The notes below the pieces were generated by a model. The model did not search any database. It was not told where the DNA came from and saw only the letters and a list, made by a program, of their open reading frames with translations. A stretch of DNA of 64,000 nucleotides from Treponema sp. (GTDB lineage: Bacteria; Spirochaetota; Spirochaetia; Treponematales; Treponemataceae), in assembly GCA_022510925.1 (NCBI GenBank), contig JAFLSO010000008.1, positions 1-64,000 on the forward strand, written 5' to 3'. Below, piece after piece: positions 62,111 to 64,000 of this stretch (its first letter is position 1; every line of letters starts with the position of its first letter). A program made the position numbers and the translations under genes.

Positions 62111-62506
62111 ATGGGTGTTGTCAGAACAATCCTTCTTGTGGCATTTGTAATTGTTTGTGTTCTTTTAGTTTTGCTGGTTCTTATTCAGAATGACGATTCT
62201 AATGGAATGGGAAGCGTTTTCGGCGGAGGGAATTCCGCGGCGTTCGGCTCTCATTCCGCCAGTGTCCTTACAAAGACTACGGGTGTGCTTGCCGCTTTGT
62301 TTTTTGTGCTGGCGTTCACGCTTGCCCTCCTTACAAAGGCTCCCGCGCAGTCGGACCTGAGCGCTGCGGCGGAGGCCGTGCAGTCCTCACAGGAGACGGA
62401 GAGCGCGTCCGGCGCAGGAGACTGGTTGGACCAGGAGCTGAACGGCTCCAATAATGAGGACACGGATTTTGTCCAGTCCCTTAGCGCCGGCGGGCAGGAG
62501 CAGTGA
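62111..62506 (+). CDS. secG: Preprotein translocase subunit SecG
   Basis: This 131-residue component of the SecYEG channel has two helices (about 5-25 and 54-74) joined by the conserved loop LIQNDDSNGMGSVFGGGN. A charged, Ser/Gln-rich C-terminal tail (about 80-131) is longer than in many bacteria. GGAG lies 6 nt before the ATG. It starts a transcript that continues into the PTS IIA gene. Confidence 0.92.
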   Translation: MGVVRTILLVAFVIVCVLLVLLVLIQNDDSNGMGSVFGGGNSAAFGSHSASVLTKTTGVLAALFFVLAFTLALLTKAPAQSDLSAAAEAVQSSQETESASGAGDWLDQELNGSNNEDTDFVQSLSAGGQEQ

Positions 62507-62539
62507 GCCTCTGATTCTTAAGCGGGGCTGGGATGGCTT

Positions 62540-63007
62540 ATGATTCTGGATAAAGTTTTTTCGCCTGAATGCGTCGTTCTGAATCTGGAAAGCTCTGATA
62601 AAGACGAGCTGTTCGAGGAGATGGTGCAGTGCCTTGTGTCCGGGCATCCCGAGATTGACCGCGACCAGGCTCTTTCTGCCCTGCGTGAGCGCGAGGCCAA
62701 GATGAGCACCGGCATAATGCACGGCATAGCGGTTCCCCACGGAAACTGCGACACCGCCAGAAGCGTGGTGGGCGCCATAGGCATAAGCAGGGGCGGAGTT
62801 GACTACGACTCGCTTGACAAAGCCCCCGTTCACCTGGTGTTCATGCTCCTGTGCAATCCCGGCGAGACGGACCTGCATCTTCAGGTGCTTAAGGAGCTGG
62901 CGTCCATATTGCAGAATCCGCTTTTCGGCAAGCAGCTGCAGGAGAAGACAAGCGCCCAGCAGGTTTATGATCTTCTGTGCTCTTATGAGGAAAGCTCCGA
63001 GCAATGA
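62540..63007 (+). CDS. PTS IIA domain protein (PtsN-like)
   Basis: This 155-residue IIA-Fru/Ntr protein has phospho-acceptor His in GIMHGIAVPHGN (about residue 67). No IIB/IIC partner is near, so a regulatory role is likely. It lies 33 nt after secG and 18 nt before the V-ATPase stalk gene. It differs clearly from the IIA at 48238, so the two are not a recent duplication. Confidence 0.88.
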   Translation: MILDKVFSPECVVLNLESSDKDELFEEMVQCLVSGHPEIDRDQALSALREREAKMSTGIMHGIAVPHGNCDTARSVVGAIGISRGGVDYDSLDKAPVHLVFMLLCNPGETDLHLQVLKELASILQNPLFGKQLQEKTSAQQVYDLLCSYEESSEQ

Positions 63008-63025
63008 TTTTTATTTGGTGATAAG

Positions 63026-63331
63026 ATGACTAATGAAGCAGATATAATCCGGCATCTTCTGGAGGTGGAGCGCGAGGCCAGCCAGATGCTCCTGGATGCA
63101 CAGAAAGAGGCCGACGGTGAGATTGCCAGGGCCCATGCCGAGGCGGAGGATAAGTTTCATTCTGAGTATGTGAGGATTTCAGCCGGAATAGAGGACGACG
63201 AGAATGCCCGTAAGGAGAAGATAGCCGCAGGTCACAGGGCCGATTTGGACAATTACATAAAGTCCCTGGAAAGCGGCGCCCGGGACCGCTCCGCGTTCGA
63301 CTCGCTTTTTGAGAGCTACCTTTTTTCGTGA
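63026..63331 (+). CDS. V-type ATPase stalk-like coiled-coil protein
   Basis: This 101-residue protein is helical and charged (LLEVEREASQMLLDAQKEADGE-type heptads, split), like the AhaH/G peripheral-stalk subunit that opens V-ATPase operons. The next gene is a subunit C homologue, which supports the reading. The sequence is too short and repetitive for firm family proof. GGTGATAAG lies before the ATG. Confidence 0.72.
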   Translation: MTNEADIIRHLLEVEREASQMLLDAQKEADGEIARAHAEAEDKFHSEYVRISAGIEDDENARKEKIAAGHRADLDNYIKSLESGARDRSAFDSLFESYLFS

Positions 63332-63340
63332 GGCGCTCCT

Positions 63341-64000
63341 ATGGCCATGGATAAAAGCTCCGCGGATTATTATGTCTACGCCAGGGCAAGCGGAATGCTC
63401 GCCAGATCTTTTGTGGGGGAGAGCGCCCGTAAGCTTTTCAACGCGGCTTCCCTGCAGGAACTGTGGTCACTTCTTTTCAGTGAGGATTTGCCTCAGGTGC
63501 CTGAGATTCTTCTTGCAAGGCAGATAGAGCTTAAGGCGCAGAAAACTTTTATCGATGACTACCTCAGCCTTGTCTCTTGCTACGAGAAGCCTTCCCCCAT
63601 GCTTGTGGCGCTTCTTCATTTCTATGACTACGATAACATAAAGGAAATCGGCGGCGCGCTGTGCCTGGGCGAGAAATCCATGCCGGACATAGTGGACATA
63701 AGGCCGTTCAACATAATAGATTACTCCAAGTGGCCCTCCATCAGCGCCATGACGGAGGGCACTCCGCTGGCATGGCTTAATGCCGTACCGCGCCTGGAGC
63801 AGCAGAAAGACAACGATTACAGGCTGGACTGCCAGTACATAAGCGAGGTGTGGGAGAGCATCCGCACGGTGAGCCCTCAGTGCAGGAAGTCGCTGGAGGC
63901 CCTGGTGGGCGAGAAGTACCGCATGGACAACATCATGTGGGCACTTCGCCTCAGGACGTATTACGGCATGGACAGGGCTTCTGTCATGAGCCATCTGGCA
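63341..64000 (+). CDS. V-type ATP synthase subunit C (partial)
   Basis: The first 220 residues of a protein that runs off the right edge resemble the C/d subunit (AC39/ATPase V0 subunit d family), which joins the central stalk to the membrane ring. DYYVYARASGMLARSF at the start and the repeated helical units are typical. ATG 63341 lies 9 nt after the upstream stop; ATG 63347 is an alternative. It indicates that the spirochaete-type V-ATPase operon continues to the right. Confidence 0.8.
   Translation, partial: MAMDKSSADYYVYARASGMLARSFVGESARKLFNAASLQELWSLLFSEDLPQVPEILLARQIELKAQKTFIDDYLSLVSCYEKPSPMLVALLHFYDYDNIKEIGGALCLGEKSMPDIVDIRPFNIIDYSKWPSISAMTEGTPLAWLNAVPRLEQQKDNDYRLDCQYISEVWESIRTVSPQCRKSLEALVGEKYRMDNIMWALRLRTYYGMDRASVMSHLA

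Noticed and set aside
1..64000. CRISPR arrays, insertion sequences, prophage genes and rRNA operons
   Set aside because: I saw no regularly spaced repeats, transposase or integrase motifs, phage structural genes or rRNA sequences in the window.

Overview
The window looks like chromosomal DNA of a Treponema-type spirochaete, GC-rich by eye. Four things point this way. The pgk, tpiA and secG genes lie close together as in treponemes. A V-type (not F-type) ATPase operon begins at the right edge. There is a DUF115 motility-associated protein and a family of long treponemal-looking proteins without clear homologues. The only RNA gene of a standard class is one tRNA (Val, GAC). I see no phage, insertion sequence or CRISPR array, so this is mostly core chromosome.

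Layout. 0-1.4 kb: the tail of one gene, then a DUF5692 membrane protein behind a sigma-70 promoter with an operator-like dyad. 1.4-6.8 kb (minus): an EAL protein, citramalate synthase cimA and uvrC. 6.8-11 kb (plus): a LamG/FN3 exported protein and a TPR protein with an acidic tail. 11-13.8 kb (minus): an M24 peptidase and murJ. 13.8-19.7 kb (plus): a membrane adenylate/guanylate cyclase, a coiled-coil membrane protein, glyS and an aldo/keto-reductase-like protein. 19.7-21 kb (minus): an HD-GYP protein, with a possible small RNA behind it. 21.3-30.5 kb: an envelope block with DUF115, a PASTA transpeptidase, lepB, a LysM/M23 peptidase, a NodB-like pseudo-deacetylase and a D,D-carboxypeptidase. 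30.5-36.4 kb: aroC, a membrane-bound LuxR-type regulator, dapA and asd. 36.6-40.2 kb (minus): MATE, dus and mrp. 40.3-43.7 kb (minus): a thiamine ABC importer under a TPP riboswitch. 43.7-46.6 kb: a RACo-like ASKHA protein and RNase Y. 46.7-51.6 kb (plus): an unknown protein, a PTS IIA, transketolase, rpsD and tRNA-Val. 51.7-57.4 kb (minus): an IMPACT protein, a membrane protein, and topoisomerase IV parC and parE. 57.5-64 kb: pgk, a chemoreceptor (minus), tpiA, secG, a PTS IIA and the start of the V-ATPase operon.

How the genes fit together. The amino-acid genes (cimA, aroC, dapA, asd) indicate biosynthesis of branched-chain, aromatic and aspartate-family products, with dapA also feeding peptidoglycan. 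The envelope block supplies protein export and wall synthesis or trimming. Thiamine import feeds TPP enzymes such as the transketolase encoded here. The EAL, GGDEF, HD-GYP and nucleotide cyclase proteins form a second-messenger layer.

Two patterns stand out. First, many promoters are readable as -35/N16-17/-10, and at about eight genes the -10 box lies only 6-9 nt before the ATG, with no usable Shine-Dalgarno sequence. These look like leaderless mRNAs, unlike their SD-bearing neighbours. Second, an unusual number of enzyme-like proteins lack catalytic residues: the NodB domain, the aldo/keto reductase, the receiver domain, and the EAL, GGDEF and HD-GYP domains.
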